Shown here: positions 1 to 8,143 of the stretch, one piece after another | How positions within the stretch are numbered: position 1 is the first letter of the stretch | Layout: every line of letters starts with the position of its first letter | From: Bryobacterales bacterium | Lineage (GTDB): Bacteria > Acidobacteriota > Terriglobia > Bryobacterales > Bryobacteraceae | DNA: 64,000 nt | Reading direction: 5' to 3' | Assembly (NCBI GenBank): GCA_016789905.1 | Contig: JAEUQC010000074.1 | Span: 1 to 64,000 of the forward strand | The notes under the pieces: model-generated | What the model saw: only the letters and a program-made list of their open reading frames with translations | Told to the model about the DNA's origin: nothing | Databases searched by the model: none | Translations under genes and position numbers: made by a program

Positions 1-2184
1 CACCGCCTCTATGGCCGCTACGGCGGCCGCGAATTGAAGAACACCACGCAGGTGGCGCTGAACCCGGCCTTCCCGCCGCGAACGCTCAGCTCCAACCCCG
101 CCAACAGCGCGCTGATCAGCCTCACCTCCACCTTCACACCGAACATGATCGGGGAAGGCCGCATCAGCTTCACCCGGCTGCAGTTCGATTCCAGCCCCCT
201 CAGCGAAGGTTTCGACGTCGCTTCGCTCGGCTTCTCCCCGGCCGTCACCCGCAACATCCTGTTCCAGCAGTTTCCGCAGATCTCCGTGCAAACCTATGCG
301 CAGGGCGCGGGGCTGGCCGTGACGGGCGCGGCGCCGAATGAGTTTGATCAGCTCGGCGGCGTCGGCCGCTCCCTGGCGCCCCAGGATTCCTGGCACGCGC
401 AGTATCACGTCACCATGATCAAGACCCGGCACAAGATCAAGGCCGGCTTTGAAAGCCAATTGATTAAGTTGAACGTGTTCAATTCTCAACAGTCCGCCGG
501 GCAGTACATCTTCGACCGGCTCTATAGCCAGGGCCCGGACCCGAACGTGACGGCGCTGAACTCCGGCAACGGCTTCGCCAGCTTCCTGCTTGGCGTGCCG
601 CAGGCCGGCGCCATTACCATCACCCGTCCGCTCTCGCTGTATCAGCGCTACTACGGCACCTACATCCAGGATGACTGGCGGCTCACCAACAAACTGACTC
701 TCAACCTGGGCCTGCGCTGGGAATACACCACGCCCTACGCCGAGAAGTTCGGCAACATCGGCTACATCGACTTTGACGCGGTGGATCCCGTGGCCGGAGT
801 GAAAGGCACCTTCAAACTCATCGAACCAGGCGGCTATACGAGCGACCCGAACAAAAAGAACTTCTCGCCGCGCATCGGACTTGCCTATCAGGTGACGCCC
901 AAAACCGTGGTGCGCGCCGGCGCGGCCATCTTTTATGCCACCTACCTCGGCGTAAACGCCGCGGCGACGGACTTTGGCAACGGCAGCTTCCTTTCCAATG
1001 CCCTGTTTCTGGGAGCGCCGAATCCGCTGGCAAATACTCCGCCTGTCGGCGGTTCGTGGAGCAACCCGTTCGCCGGCGGCATCATCGTACCGGACCGGAA
1101 CACGAACTTCGCCGGCCAGAATGTCCGCGGCGACATCCGCAACCGCCCGAACGCCTATCTGGGCAACTGGACGCTCTCTATTCAACGGATGTTGAACGCT
1201 ACGACGATGCTGGAAGTGGCCTACGTGGGCTCCAAGACGACGCACCTGTACTGGAACCGGCAGCGCAACCAGAACGATCCGTCGCTGATGTCGCTGGGCG
1301 CGGCGCTGTTAGCGCCCGTGCCGAACCCGTTCTTCGGCAAAATTGCCACTGGCGCACTCAGCCTGCCAACGATTCAGGCCCGCCAGGCGCTGCGTCCCTA
1401 TCCGCAGTTTCTGGACCTGCTGACCCACCGCGATCCCTACGGCGACATGAGTTATCAGAGCTGGTACGCACGGCTGGAGAAGCAGTACTCGAATGGCATG
1501 ACGCTCTCCGCCTCCTTCACTGGATCGAAGACCATCGCCAACACCATGCAATCGAATACATGGGTGGTGGGGCCGTCGAACAGCCTTTACAACGCCCGCT
1601 ACAACCGGAGTGTGGAGGCCAACGACCTGCCGCGCAGGCTGGTCTTCAGCTATGTATACGATCTTCCGGTGGGCAAGGGCCGCAAGCTCTTGAACGACGC
1701 GCACCCGGTGGCGCGGGGTATTCTGGGCGGCTGGCAGTTCTCCAGCATCACGGTGCTGCAGTCGGGCCGGCCGGTGATGATCACGGCGCCGGATGTGACC
1801 AACCTGTTCAACTTCAGTTCCACCAACGGGCGCGCGAACCGGCTGAAGGATCCTGTTCTGCCCAGCGATCAACAATCGCTGACGCGATGGTTCGACACAA
1901 CCGCGTTTGAGCGGGCGGCTCCCTACACGCTGCCCACCGACAGCGTAAGCCAGCCGAGGCTGCGCGGCCCGGGCCGCGTGAACTTCGACCTGTCGTTCCT
2001 GAAGAATACGAAGATTCGCGAGCGGTACAATTTGCAGTTCCGCGCGGAGTTCTTCAACATTTCGAACACGCCCGCCCTCGATGCGCGTGGCGCCACCATG
2101 GACGTGGCCAACCCGCTCTTCGGCCAGATCGTCACCGGAGGCAATCCGCGCAACGTGCAGTTCGCGCTGCGGCTGGTGTTCTGA
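1..2184 (+). CDS. TonB-dependent receptor, Oar-like (5' part outside window)
   Basis: The frame is open from the first base, so the start, the signal peptide and the N-terminal regulatory and plug domains lie upstream of the window; only about 727 C-terminal residues are visible. What remains looks like the beta-barrel of an acidobacterial Oar-like outer-membrane receptor. It has alternating Tyr/Trp-rich strands such as YYGTYIQDDWRLTNKLTLNL followed by GLRWEYTTP, a segment LPVGKGRKLL near the middle, a late GPGRVNFDLSFLKNT, and an aromatic C-terminus ending ALRLVF, as expected for barrel insertion. The family imports large substrates (glycans, siderophores) with TonB energy; nothing here tells the substrate. 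A strong hairpin follows the stop. Family assignment is confident, substrate unknown. Confidence 0.9.
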   Translation, partial: HRLYGRYGGRELKNTTQVALNPAFPPRTLSSNPANSALISLTSTFTPNMIGEGRISFTRLQFDSSPLSEGFDVASLGFSPAVTRNILFQQFPQISVQTYAQGAGLAVTGAAPNEFDQLGGVGRSLAPQDSWHAQYHVTMIKTRHKIKAGFESQLIKLNVFNSQQSAGQYIFDRLYSQGPDPNVTALNSGNGFASFLLGVPQAGAITITRPLSLYQRYYGTYIQDDWRLTNKLTLNLGLRWEYTTPYAEKFGNIGYIDFDAVDPVAGVKGTFKLIEPGGYTSDPNKKNFSPRIGLAYQVTPKTVVRAGAAIFYATYLGVNAAATDFGNGSFLSNALFLGAPNPLANTPPVGGSWSNPFAGGIIVPDRNTNFAGQNVRGDIRNRPNAYLGNWTLSIQRMLNATTMLEVAYVGSKTTHLYWNRQRNQNDPSLMSLGAALLAPVPNPFFGKIATGALSLPTIQARQALRPYPQFLDLLTHRDPYGDMSYQSWYARLEKQYSNGMTLSASFTGSKTIANTMQSNTWVVGPSNSLYNARYNRSVEANDLPRRLVFSYVYDLPVGKGRKLLNDAHPVARGILGGWQFSSITVLQSGRPVMITAPDVTNLFNFSSTNGRANRLKDPVLPSDQQSLTRWFDTTAFERAAPYTLPTDSVSQPRLRGPGRVNFDLSFLKNTKIRERYNLQFRAEFFNISNTPALDARGATMDVANPLFGQIVTGGNPRNVQFALRLVF

Positions 2185-2232
2185 TATGGATCGACCTTGT
2201 CAAGCTTTCAAGAATTGACAGGGTTAGGGATC

Positions 2233-2268
2233 AGGCCCGGCGAACTCCGCAAGGAGCGAGCCGGGCCT
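2233..2268. terminator. Hairpin terminator between convergent genes
   Basis: A perfect 9-bp stem AGGCCCGGC (2233-2241) / GCCGGGCCT (2260-2268) encloses a second small hairpin CTCC-GCAA-GGAG with a GNRA loop (2245-2256). It is followed on the plus strand by TTTGTCTTT. It lies between the stop of the TonB receptor and the stop of the convergent gene, so it can serve both, best for the plus strand. Confidence 0.75.
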
Positions 2269-2318
2269 TTGTCTTTGTGCGGGGTGCATCGCGCTGACAG
2301 CCGCCGGAGGGCGCTCCA

Positions 2319-4277
2319 TCAAAGCAAGCGTTCGCCGGTGGCCGCGTCAAACAACCACGAGGCCTTCGGAGGCAGATTCAGGGGAATCGTCTTTCCGGAG
2401 CGCAGCGTAAGTTGTCGCTGGCCACCGTTCAACGTGTGAACCAACAGCAGGCCGCCCCCCGCATGAATGATCTCGCCGGCATCCACGTAGAGATGCGCAC
2501 CCGCCTCCGCGAAAATCCGGCGCCATTCGCTCATCGGAATGGGCGGCGCGGCGACGGGCGCGCCGCCGGTCACTTCCCGCGTGAACTCCGCACTGTTCGT
2601 CACGCCATCGGTGAACGCGGGGAACCCTTGAAAGACGATGCGGCGGCGCGGGCTGTGCACCTTCTCCCGAACGAACTTCCGTTGGGCCGCCGTCATCAGC
2701 CAGGTGTTGGCAAAGACGACGACTTTGAACCGGTCGAGATTGATTTTTTCGAGATCCTTGAGATGAATGGTCTCGATGGCGGCACCCGCGCGCCAGGCTT
2801 CGCCCATCGTCTTGTTTACCGCCAAAGGATCGGTGACGGGATCGGTCCCTTGGATGGAGCCGGTGTAGTAGAAAACCTCTGTATCGAAGACAAAAAGCAC
2901 GTCGCCCGCAGGCGCGTATTCGCGTTGGTGATAGGACTCGCAGATCTCCTTGAGTTTCTTGATGCCCGCCATCAGGCGCGTGTCCGCCCACCAGCCGGTT
3001 TGATTGCCAGGGCCAAAGTCGTAGTACCAGAGCCCGGCGCCGCGGGTGAAACTCTCCAGCACATTGCGGCGAATCAGAGCATGGTCGGCGTCCAAATCGG
3101 TGAGTTGAAACGCGGTGTCAACGTTGTTAATCCATTTCCACGATGGCGTCTGGTCCATCTCATCGAGGAACAGTTTGCCGTTCAGCCGGATGGTTTCGAT
3201 CAGCGCGCGGGTGATGCCGCTGCCGCCCAGGTCACGGTAGAGCGTGCCGTAGGCTTGGGGCGCGCTCAAGTAATCGACGTGCGGCGAATGCAGGATCTTG
3301 TGGAGTTCCAGGTGCCCGCCGGTGGCCTGGCGGTCGAACATGGAGAAGAAGTAGCCGTAGAAGGTGCCGGTGAGGATTGATCCGCGCCAGTTCTGCTTAA
3401 CGACGGCACAGAGATCGATGATGCGTTCGGCCACCATTTCCTGCTGGCAGCGGTAGTAGTCAATGACCGCCTCGCGCTTCTTGGGGTCGCGGAAAACGCC
3501 GCTGTCGAGCGCTTTGCGCGCCTCCGTATCGGGAACCTTTTCCACGCTGCGTCCGAGCTTTTTGCGATACGCTGTGAAGCGTTCCTGCATGGGCCGGCTC
3601 ACATCGGGTTCGTTGCGCATGAAGCCCCAGTAGTGCCATTCGCCATACACGCCGCAGGCCACGTGGACACCGGCCAACGCATGCGCTTCGGGCGAGGCGG
3701 CCAAGCCGCGCACGAGTTCAGCGGTTTTTTCGCGCGCCATGGTCATCCACTTTTCCGACGCCAGGCTCGCGCGCGGCGTGCGGCGCAGGTCGTCCTGAAT
3801 GTAGCGGACAGGAACGGTGCGTTCCGGGTTCTCCAGGTCTCCGTTGGCGTAGCGAGTGAGTTCATCGGGGTGCTGCGTCTTCCACCATTCGGGCACGTTC
3901 AGGTGCCAGCGGAGGACAACGGCGCCATCGGGGCAGACATCGAGAATGCCGCGAATCTGGCGGCGGGCGAGATCCACGGAGAGGGGCCCCGGCTTGGGCC
4001 AGCAGTCGGCCAGGAACAGGTCAAGCTGGAAGAGTTTGAAACCGGCGGCGACGAACTGGCGAATACTCTGGCGAGGTCCTTCTTCAAACGAAAACCGGCC
4101 GCCAACACAATCGGTGAGCGCGTAGAAACACGCATATGTGGGCTGATTGCGAATGAAGAGTGTGGGCTTGCCGCGCCAAGGGCGAACGGCGGCATTGACC
4201 GGCGAAGCGGATGGCGCCGCGGCGGCGGCCACGGCGGCGGTCCGAAGAAACGCCCGCCGCTGGAAGGAATTGTCCAT
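2319..4277 (-). CDS. Tat-exported glycoside-hydrolase-like protein (GH42-like?)
   Basis: A 652-residue protein with a twin-arginine signal (QRRAFLRTAA near residues 6-15, then an Ala-rich stretch and cleavage near SPVNA). The body resembles a (beta/alpha)8 glycosidase: an N-terminal strand/helix region with RWHLNVPEWW and a later GVYGEWHYWGF segment whose Glu would be the acid/base candidate. Beta-galactosidase-like (GH42-type) proteins share this pattern, but I cannot assign a family firmly. The start ATG is supported by TATCCT seven bases upstream (minus strand). It is divergent from the sulfatase at 4298 with only 20 nt between them, so the two may be co-expressed for breakdown of a sulfated glycan (inference). 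Confidence 0.6.
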   Translation of the reverse strand: MDNSFQRRAFLRTAAVAAAAAPSASPVNAAVRPWRGKPTLFIRNQPTYACFYALTDCVGGRFSFEEGPRQSIRQFVAAGFKLFQLDLFLADCWPKPGPLSVDLARRQIRGILDVCPDGAVVLRWHLNVPEWWKTQHPDELTRYANGDLENPERTVPVRYIQDDLRRTPRASLASEKWMTMAREKTAELVRGLAASPEAHALAGVHVACGVYGEWHYWGFMRNEPDVSRPMQERFTAYRKKLGRSVEKVPDTEARKALDSGVFRDPKKREAVIDYYRCQQEMVAERIIDLCAVVKQNWRGSILTGTFYGYFFSMFDRQATGGHLELHKILHSPHVDYLSAPQAYGTLYRDLGGSGITRALIETIRLNGKLFLDEMDQTPSWKWINNVDTAFQLTDLDADHALIRRNVLESFTRGAGLWYYDFGPGNQTGWWADTRLMAGIKKLKEICESYHQREYAPAGDVLFVFDTEVFYYTGSIQGTDPVTDPLAVNKTMGEAWRAGAAIETIHLKDLEKINLDRFKVVVFANTWLMTAAQRKFVREKVHSPRRRIVFQGFPAFTDGVTNSAEFTREVTGGAPVAAPPIPMSEWRRIFAEAGAHLYVDAGEIIHAGGGLLLVHTLNGGQRQLTLRSGKTIPLNLPPKASWLFDAATGERLL

Positions 4278-4283
4278 AAGGAA

Positions 4284-4290
4284 TAGGATA
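4284..4290. promoter_or_regulatory. Overlapping divergent -10 boxes (leaderless pair)
   Basis: Plus strand TAGGAT (4284-4289) ends 8 nt before the ATG at 4298. Minus strand TATCCT (4290-4285) ends 7 nt before the ATG at 4277. The two TANNNT hexamers are offset by one base on opposite strands, so each predicted transcript would begin at or within a base or two of its start codon. No Shine-Dalgarno is present for either gene and I see no convincing -35. Confidence 0.5.
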
Positions 4291-4297
4291 TGAGAAC

Positions 4298-6034
4298 ATG
4301 CTTATCCGATCGCGCCGTGAATTCCTGAAGTTGGCTGCCCTGCCCGCGTTGGCGAAAGACAACACACGTCCGAATGTGATCGTGATCATGACGGACGACC
4401 AGGGCTACGGCGATTTTTCCTGCCACGGCAACCCGGTGCTGAAGACGCCGAACATGGACGCGCTGCACAGCGAGAGTGTACGGTTCACCGACTTCCATTC
4501 GGCGCCGATGTGTACGCCGACCCGCGGGCAGTTGATGACCGGCGTAGATGCGTTGAAGAACCGCGCGACGTCGGTGACGGCGGGCCGGGCAGTGCTGCGC
4601 CGCGACCTGCCGACGATGGCCGACATCTTCAAACAGAACGGCTACCGCACCGGCCTTTTCGGCAAGTGGCATTTGGGCGACAACTACCCCTACCGGCCGA
4701 TGGATCGCGGGTTTGACGAAGCTCGCTATCACTTGGGCTTCGGCATTTCTTCGGCGCCGGAGTTTGGCAACGACTACTTCAACGGCCGGCACCATCACAA
4801 CGGCGAGGTGAAGAAGTTCGACGGCTACTGCACCGACTTCTGGTTCCGCGAAGCGATGACGTGGATGCGCGCGCAGCGCGGGCCGTTCTTCTGCTACATC
4901 CCGACAAACGCGCCGCACGGCCCGGCGTGGGTGGACGCCAAGTACTCCGCGCCGTACAACCGGCCGAAACTGCCCAAAGACTTCTTCGGCATGATCGCGA
5001 ATCTGGACGAGAATCTGGGAACGCTCGAGACGTTTTTGCGACAGGAGAATCTGCGGGAAAACACGATCGTTGTATTCATGACAGACAACGGCGCCACGGC
5101 CGGCTACAACGTTTTCAACGCGGGTATGCGAGGACGGAAGCAACTCTACTACGAAGGCGGGCACCGCGTGCCGTGCTTCGTGCGATGGCCGAAGGGCGGG
5201 TTACGCAAACCGTCGGATTCACGCGTGCCCGCGCAGATGCAGGACGTGCTGCCGACGTTGATTGACCTGTGCGAGTTGAAGAAACCGTCGAACGCGACGT
5301 TCGACGGGCGGAGCCTGGCGCCGATACTGAAGGGCAAGGCCGAGGACATTGGCGACCGCATGTTGATTGTGCAGTATGGTCAGATTCCGAAGAAATTTGA
5401 GGCGGCGGTGATTTGGGGCAAGTGGCGGCTGGTTGGCGGAACGGAGCTTTACGACATTTACGCCGACCCGGCGCAGGAGCGCGACGTCGCGTCGGCAACG
5501 CCGGAGGTGGTGGCGAAGATGCGCGCCTATTACGAGAAGTGGTGGGCGCCGATTGAGCCGACTCTGCGCGATTTCCAGCCGATCTCAATCGGCGCGCCGC
5601 AGGAGAACCCGGTTGTATTGAGTTCGAGCGATTGGGAAGAAGTGTATGCCGACAATCCGGGCCACGTCTCTGAGGCGGCGGGCGGGCCGCGCGGCGGGCC
5701 GTGGAACGTGTACGTGGAGCGTGGCGGGGAGTATGAGATTCGCTTGTCGCGCTGGGCGCCGAATTTGCAATTGCCGTTGACCGCGGGCCGGCCCGTGCAG
5801 AAGATGACGGCCGGGCAGTTACCGGTTGGCAAGGCGATACCGATAGCGGGCGCGCGGTTGACGATCGCCGGGCAGCAGTTGAGCGTGACAACCAAGGCCA
5901 CCGATACGGAGGCGGTATTCCGCGTGAAGCTGAATGGAAAGGCAAAGACGAAGCTACACGGCTGGTTCGTGGATAGCCAGGGCGCCGACCTGTGCGGAGC
6001 GTTCTACGCCCAAGTAAAGCTCCCCAAACATTAA
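4298..6034 (+). CDS. Tat-exported type I sulfatase
   Basis: A 578-residue sulfatase. It begins with a Tat signal (RSRREFLKLAALPALA). The first metal-binding motif is at residues 30-36 (IMTDDQG), and the sulfatase signature MCTPTRG is at 71-77, where Cys72 in C-x-P-x-R is the residue converted to formylglycine by the maturation enzyme. A second metal region reads FMTDNGA. It hydrolyses sulfate esters in the periplasm or outside the cell; substrate not predictable. The extra C-terminal beta-rich part (KATDTEAVFRVKLNGKAK) is typical of long sulfatases of this phylum. The stop codon lies inside a perfect 45-nt inverted repeat. The start fits TAGGAT eight bases upstream. Confidence 0.93.
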   Translation: MLIRSRREFLKLAALPALAKDNTRPNVIVIMTDDQGYGDFSCHGNPVLKTPNMDALHSESVRFTDFHSAPMCTPTRGQLMTGVDALKNRATSVTAGRAVLRRDLPTMADIFKQNGYRTGLFGKWHLGDNYPYRPMDRGFDEARYHLGFGISSAPEFGNDYFNGRHHHNGEVKKFDGYCTDFWFREAMTWMRAQRGPFFCYIPTNAPHGPAWVDAKYSAPYNRPKLPKDFFGMIANLDENLGTLETFLRQENLRENTIVVFMTDNGATAGYNVFNAGMRGRKQLYYEGGHRVPCFVRWPKGGLRKPSDSRVPAQMQDVLPTLIDLCELKKPSNATFDGRSLAPILKGKAEDIGDRMLIVQYGQIPKKFEAAVIWGKWRLVGGTELYDIYADPAQERDVASATPEVVAKMRAYYEKWWAPIEPTLRDFQPISIGAPQENPVVLSSSDWEEVYADNPGHVSEAAGGPRGGPWNVYVERGGEYEIRLSRWAPNLQLPLTAGRPVQKMTAGQLPVGKAIPIAGARLTIAGQQLSVTTKATDTEAVFRVKLNGKAKTKLHGWFVDSQGADLCGAFYAQVKLPKH

Positions 6035-6066
6035 ATTGGTGCCAGGCACCAATTTAATGTTTGGGG
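6022..6066. repeat. Perfect 45-nt palindrome, copy 1 of a repeated element
   Basis: Two 22-nt arms that are exact reverse complements flank a single central A at 6044. The inner core ATTAAATTGGTGCC / GGCACCAATTTAAT (6030-6058) recurs at 6183-6211. The outer arms are CCCCAAAC (6022-6029) and GTTTGGGG (6059-6066). The TAA stop of the sulfatase (6032-6034) is part of the element. It is AT-rich in the core and would form a strong hairpin at the end of both convergent transcripts. Confidence 0.85.
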
Positions 6067-6182
6067 GCCGGAATCGTGCCTGCGGAGACCAAGGCAACCG
6101 ATCCAGACGCGCAAAAACAGGCCGAAAGACACCGGAGGAGCAGTTCGACTGGCTCGAATTGGGCCGGGCAAGGTCGCGAAAG

Positions 6183-6211
6183 ATTAAATTGGCGCTTGGC
6201 ACCAATTTAAT
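6183..6211. repeat. Imperfect palindrome, copy 2 of the repeated element
   Basis: 29 nt identical to the core of copy 1 (6030-6058) at 26 positions, with three changes in the middle that break the inner stem; the outer 10-bp arms ATTAAATTGG / CCAATTTAAT remain perfect. It ends one base before the stop codon of the minus-strand gene at 6212. The 124 nt between the two copies contain no recognisable gene. Confidence 0.8.
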
Positions 6212-7519
6212 TTAGGGGTGTTTCCAGGGGGCGCGGTAGGGGCGGGCGAGGAGGCGGTTGGCTTCGTTGTCTCCGATGACACGATGCGTGACGGGATCCC
6301 ATCTCAAGCTGCGGCCTAGCTTCTGCGAGATGTTCGCAAGAATGCAAGAGGCCGTGGAGATGTGGCCCTGCTCAATATCGGCAACGGGCTTCGAACGCTT
6401 CTCGATGGCGGCCAGCAGATCCCGCATATGGCCGCGGATCGCCGGGGCGACGTGCTTTTCAAGTTCAGCCTCAGTCTTATCCTCCGGATACTCGTCGAAC
6501 TCGTACTTCACATCCTTGTGCACGGCTTCGCCCTTGCCGACAGGGATGAAATCGTAACTCATCACACTCGCCTTCAACGTTCCCTTTTCGCCGTAGAACG
6601 TCGCGCCCCAGGGATACTTCGGATCGGGCGCGGTGCCCCAACTGCGGTGCGTCCAGGCAACCTTCACATCACCGAAATCGAACATCGCCTCCTGCGTGTC
6701 GGTGATGTTCGCCTTGCTGGCTTTGTCCACCAGAATGCCGCCACTCGATGAGATGACGACGGGCCAGCCGAGGTTCATCATCCAACGGGCCATGTCGAGC
6801 ATATGCACGCACATGTCGCCCACAATGCCGTTGCCGTACTCCATAAAGGCGCGCCAGCGGCGCGGATGCACCAGCGAATTGTAGGGCCGCATAGGCGCCG
6901 GGCCGGTCCACATTTCGTAGTCGAGGTTCTCCGGCGGCTGGGCGTCCGGCGGGTTGTCCTTGGCGCGCATGTGGTAGTAGCAGTAGGTTTCGACGTAGGC
7001 GATTTTGCCCAACGCGCCGGAATCAATGAAGCGCTGCTTGGCCTCAATCAGATGCGGCGTACTGCGGCGTTGCGTACCGATCTGCACAACACGTCCATAC
7101 TTGCGGGCAGCGGCGACCATCGCCTGACCCTCGACGATATCGACGCTGATGGGCTTCTGCACGTACATGTCGCAGCCGGCTTTGGCGGCCTCGATCATCG
7201 TTAGCGCGTGCCAATGGTCGGGCGTGGCGATGAGGCAGATGTCGAGATCCTTCTGCCGCAACATCTCGCGGTAGTCGCTATAGGTGCGCGGCCGCTTTTT
7301 GGAAGCCTGGCGCTGGGCGACGATATCGGCGGCGGCTTCGAGCATTTTCTTGTCGACATCGCAAAGGGAGACGACCTCCACCGGCGCGACCTGGATAAGG
7401 CGAAGCAGGTCCGACTTTCCATACCAGCCCGTTCCGATTAACCCGACACGCTTGGTTTTCGGGCCCGCCTGGGCAAATAGACTGGCGCCTGTGGAGGAGA
7501 GAAAAAGCCGACGATCCAT
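6212..7519 (-). CDS. Gfo/Idh/MocA-family oxidoreductase, Tat-exported
   Basis: A 435-residue NAD(P)-dependent dehydrogenase-like protein. It opens with a twin-arginine type leader (MDRRLFLSSTGASLFAQA), then the Rossmann motif GLIGTGWYG, then the conserved IATPDHWHA and the YVQKPIS loop, where the Lys of the family's (E/Q)KP motif is kept. The C-terminal alpha/beta domain holds GDMCVHMLDMARW. Such exported members are common in Acidobacteria and Planctomycetes and probably act on sugars or inositols; the substrate is unknown. The ATG at 7519 is preferred over a TTG six bases further out because TACACT sits exactly seven bases upstream of it. It is convergent with the sulfatase. Confidence 0.88.
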   Translation of the reverse strand: MDRRLFLSSTGASLFAQAGPKTKRVGLIGTGWYGKSDLLRLIQVAPVEVVSLCDVDKKMLEAAADIVAQRQASKKRPRTYSDYREMLRQKDLDICLIATPDHWHALTMIEAAKAGCDMYVQKPISVDIVEGQAMVAAARKYGRVVQIGTQRRSTPHLIEAKQRFIDSGALGKIAYVETYCYYHMRAKDNPPDAQPPENLDYEMWTGPAPMRPYNSLVHPRRWRAFMEYGNGIVGDMCVHMLDMARWMMNLGWPVVISSSGGILVDKASKANITDTQEAMFDFGDVKVAWTHRSWGTAPDPKYPWGATFYGEKGTLKASVMSYDFIPVGKGEAVHKDVKYEFDEYPEDKTEAELEKHVAPAIRGHMRDLLAAIEKRSKPVADIEQGHISTASCILANISQKLGRSLRWDPVTHRVIGDNEANRLLARPYRAPWKHP

Positions 7520-7526
7520 GCCCAAC

Positions 7527-7532
7527 AGTGTA
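7527..7532 (-). promoter_or_regulatory. Candidate -10 box of leaderless oxidoreductase
   Basis: TACACT on the minus strand, seven bases before the ATG at 7519; no Shine-Dalgarno is present. Same arrangement as at 16351. Confidence 0.4.
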
Positions 7533-7534
7533 TG

Positions 7535-7705
7535 CTACCGGCGGCCGAATAGCGCGGCCGCGCCACCGCCAATGAGGATGAGCGGCCACAGTTTATCGAA
7601 TCCGATTTCGGGGACAAACTGGTTCACCAGAAAGATGAAGCCCACGAGAATCATCATGATGGGGCCGATGAAGCCGCGCTGTTCGCACTCATTTTGCGTG
7701 TTCAT
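7535..7705 (-). CDS. Small membrane protein, DUF5668-like
   Basis: A 56-residue protein that begins MNTQNECEQRG. Two hydrophobic segments (about residues 13-31, FIGPIMMILVGFIFLVNQF, and 37-53, which carries WPLILIGGGAAALF) are split by a short loop. The pattern (short polar head, GxxxxGxxFLxxxxxP, then W-P-L-I-L-I-G-G) is that of the LiaI/LiaF-like DUF5668 transmembrane pair found alone or fused to B-box zinc fingers. It is short and was easy to miss, but the amphipathic layout and the downstream gene spacing support it. The ATG at 7705 is preceded by TAACCT five bases upstream. Role unknown; probably an inner-membrane helper. Confidence 0.7.
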   Translation of the reverse strand: MNTQNECEQRGFIGPIMMILVGFIFLVNQFVPEIGFDKLWPLILIGGGAAALFGRR

Positions 7706-7741
7706 ACGAAAGGTTACGAACTACACCGGGGAAAAGTTCCG

Positions 7742-8143
7742 TTAGCGGAAGGCCTCATCGACTTCCACGCGGTAGCCGGCCACCAGGCGGTTCGTCTCAT
7801 TAGCCATGCCAACAACGGCCATCATCTCACTGAACATCTCCGGCGTCATTCCCTTCTTTGCCGCCGCGGCGGTATGGGAGGCGATGCAGTATTCACAGCC
7901 ATTGGTGACGCTGACGGCGACGTAGATTAACTCCTTCACCAATGGGTCCAGGGCGCCGGCGGACATGATCTGCTGAATGCTATCCCAGGTGCGGCGGAGC
8001 GTGGCGGGATCGTTGGCGAGGGACTTCCAGAAGTTATTGACACTATCGACTTTGCGGACGGCCATGATGTCGTCGTAGACGGCGCGGACCTCCGGGGAAG
8101 CGTCGGCGTATTCGATGGGTTTGGCGTAGGGCATGGCAGCCAT
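7742..8143 (-). CDS. AhpD-like carboxymuconolactone decarboxylase family protein
   Basis: A 133-residue all-helical protein with the complete AhpD-type redox site: Glu71, then Cys83-E-Y-Cys86 and His90 (E-x11-C-x2-C-x3-H). In AhpD these residues carry out thiol-dependent peroxide reduction. Small single-domain members may instead be decarboxylases or stress proteins, but the CxxC favours a redox role. Its start codon overlaps the stop of the upstream gene (TAATG, one shared base), so the two are translationally coupled. It is the ordinary Cys counterpart, with identical spacing, of the UGA-containing gene at 37394. Confidence 0.88.
   Translation of the reverse strand: MAAMPYAKPIEYADASPEVRAVYDDIMAVRKVDSVNNFWKSLANDPATLRRTWDSIQQIMSAGALDPLVKELIYVAVSVTNGCEYCIASHTAAAAKKGMTPEMFSEMMAVVGMANETNRLVAGYRVEVDEAFR

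Noticed and set aside
6067..6182. Possible duplicated fragment of the sulfatase C-terminus (ETKATDPDA resembles TTKATDTEA) between the two palindromes
   Set aside because: The similarity covers about nine residues and does not extend; chance is a sufficient explanation.
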